The translations under genes and the position numbers were made by a program. A stretch of DNA of 64,000 nucleotides. It comes from Pseudomonas sp. gcc21 (GTDB taxonomy: Bacteria > Pseudomonadota > Gammaproteobacteria > Pseudomonadales > Pseudomonadaceae). The notes beneath the pieces were generated by a model. It searched no databases. It saw only the letters and a program-made list of their open reading frames with translations, and had not been told where the DNA came from. Below, one piece after another: positions 63,906 through 64,000 of the stretch. The stretch lies in assembly GCF_012844345.1 (NCBI RefSeq), contig NZ_CP051625.1, positions 3,038,001 through 3,102,000 on the forward strand. Reading direction: 5' to 3'. Every line of letters starts with the position of its first letter. The stretch's first letter is position 1.

Positions 63906-64000
63906 ATGCAGATGAACACTAGCCTGATCAATAACCCTGATGCCTCCCGCCTTATTTTCGGTCTTCGGGATACCGGCTATAACTTCCGTACGGCTGCTTC
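63906..64000 (+). CDS. start of a GHKL ATPase (MutL/paraMORC-type), cut by window end
   Basis: Only the first 31 codons are visible: MQMNTSLINNPDASRLIFGL, then RDTGYNFRTAA. The SRLIxGLRDTGYxxxTA pattern is, as I recall, the opening of GHKL ATPases (followed by AxADIIDNSIxA) in MZA-like defence operons next to dcm, vsr, Z1 and AIPR genes. ATG 63906 has GGAG about 10 nt upstream; ATG 63912 is an alternative. The remaining gene lies outside. Confidence 0.6.
   Translation, partial: MQMNTSLINNPDASRLIFGLRDTGYNFRTAA

Larger units (their letters stand above)
54891..64000. mobile_element. GInt-like genomic island inserted in comM, right end beyond window
   Basis: The element starts where comM is broken (near 54890). 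It opens with a four-gene recombinase module of low GC content (55040-61009), then carries dcm-vsr and defence-like genes. Three tyrosine recombinases plus a small coiled-coil protein in this order match what I know of ginABCD islands (GInts). The distal end, and the rest of comM, are outside the window. Confidence 0.65.

Overview
The window is GC-rich DNA with the gene order and codon habits of a pseudomonad. The core part (49.7-54.9 kb) carries a cytochrome c5-type gene, rep helicase, a degenerate-GGDEF/EAL protein and comM, an order I recall from Pseudomonas chromosomes (rep next to the ProE-type GGDEF-EAL gene). Everything else is accessory DNA: two large mobile regions, one attached to a tRNA-Arg(CCG) locus and one inserted in comM.

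Region 1 (1-1.2 kb) is an IS3-family transposase relic and the first tRNA-Arg(CCG) gene. Region 2 (about 1.2-49.5 kb) lies between two tRNA-Arg(CCG) genes and further copies of their anticodon-arm sequence. It holds, in order: a 2,000-residue Avs-like STAND NTPase with a Cap4/DUF4297-like nuclease end; a DUF6338-like membrane protein with an unlisted 46-residue Pro-rich partner; a complete QatABCD antiphage operon; a umuC relic; a RES/Xre toxin-antitoxin pair; IS3 and ISL3 debris; a ferric-reductase-like flavocytochrome; an arsenic cluster (arsJ, a frameshifted arsJ-linked GAPDH and LMW-type arsC on one side, arsR-arsC-arsH-acr3 on the other, divergent around an ArsR operator); an unusual pair of very large tyrosine-recombinase-like proteins with an unknown 271-residue neighbour; a striking 10-bp-periodic inverted repeat; an HD-domain TraI-like protein, an integrase and its excisionase-like partner; and a tightly overlapped operon hsdM-hsdM-(AlbA_2 ATPase)-hsdS-hsdR-mcrB-mcrC, joining type I and type IV restriction.

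Region 3 (49.5-54.9 kb) is the second tRNA-Arg, a displaced tRNA half that keeps a good promoter, and the core genes. Region 4 (54.9 kb to the right edge) is markedly AT-rich at first and carries a four-gene recombinase module that looks like ginABCD of GInt islands, inserted in comM and truncating it. Its cargo begins with dcm-vsr, an unknown gene, and the start of a GHKL ATPase gene. This layout is typical of MZA-type (MutL/paraMORC-Z1-DUF-AIPR) defence loci, but most of that system lies outside the window.

The best candidates for something undescribed are the giant tyrosine-recombinase pair at 26.0-31.3 kb with its neighbours, the type I locus with two HsdM genes and an internal AlbA_2 ATPase fused to McrBC, and the tRNA half/tRNA tandem at the attachment site. 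All names rest on reading motifs by eye; no database search was run.
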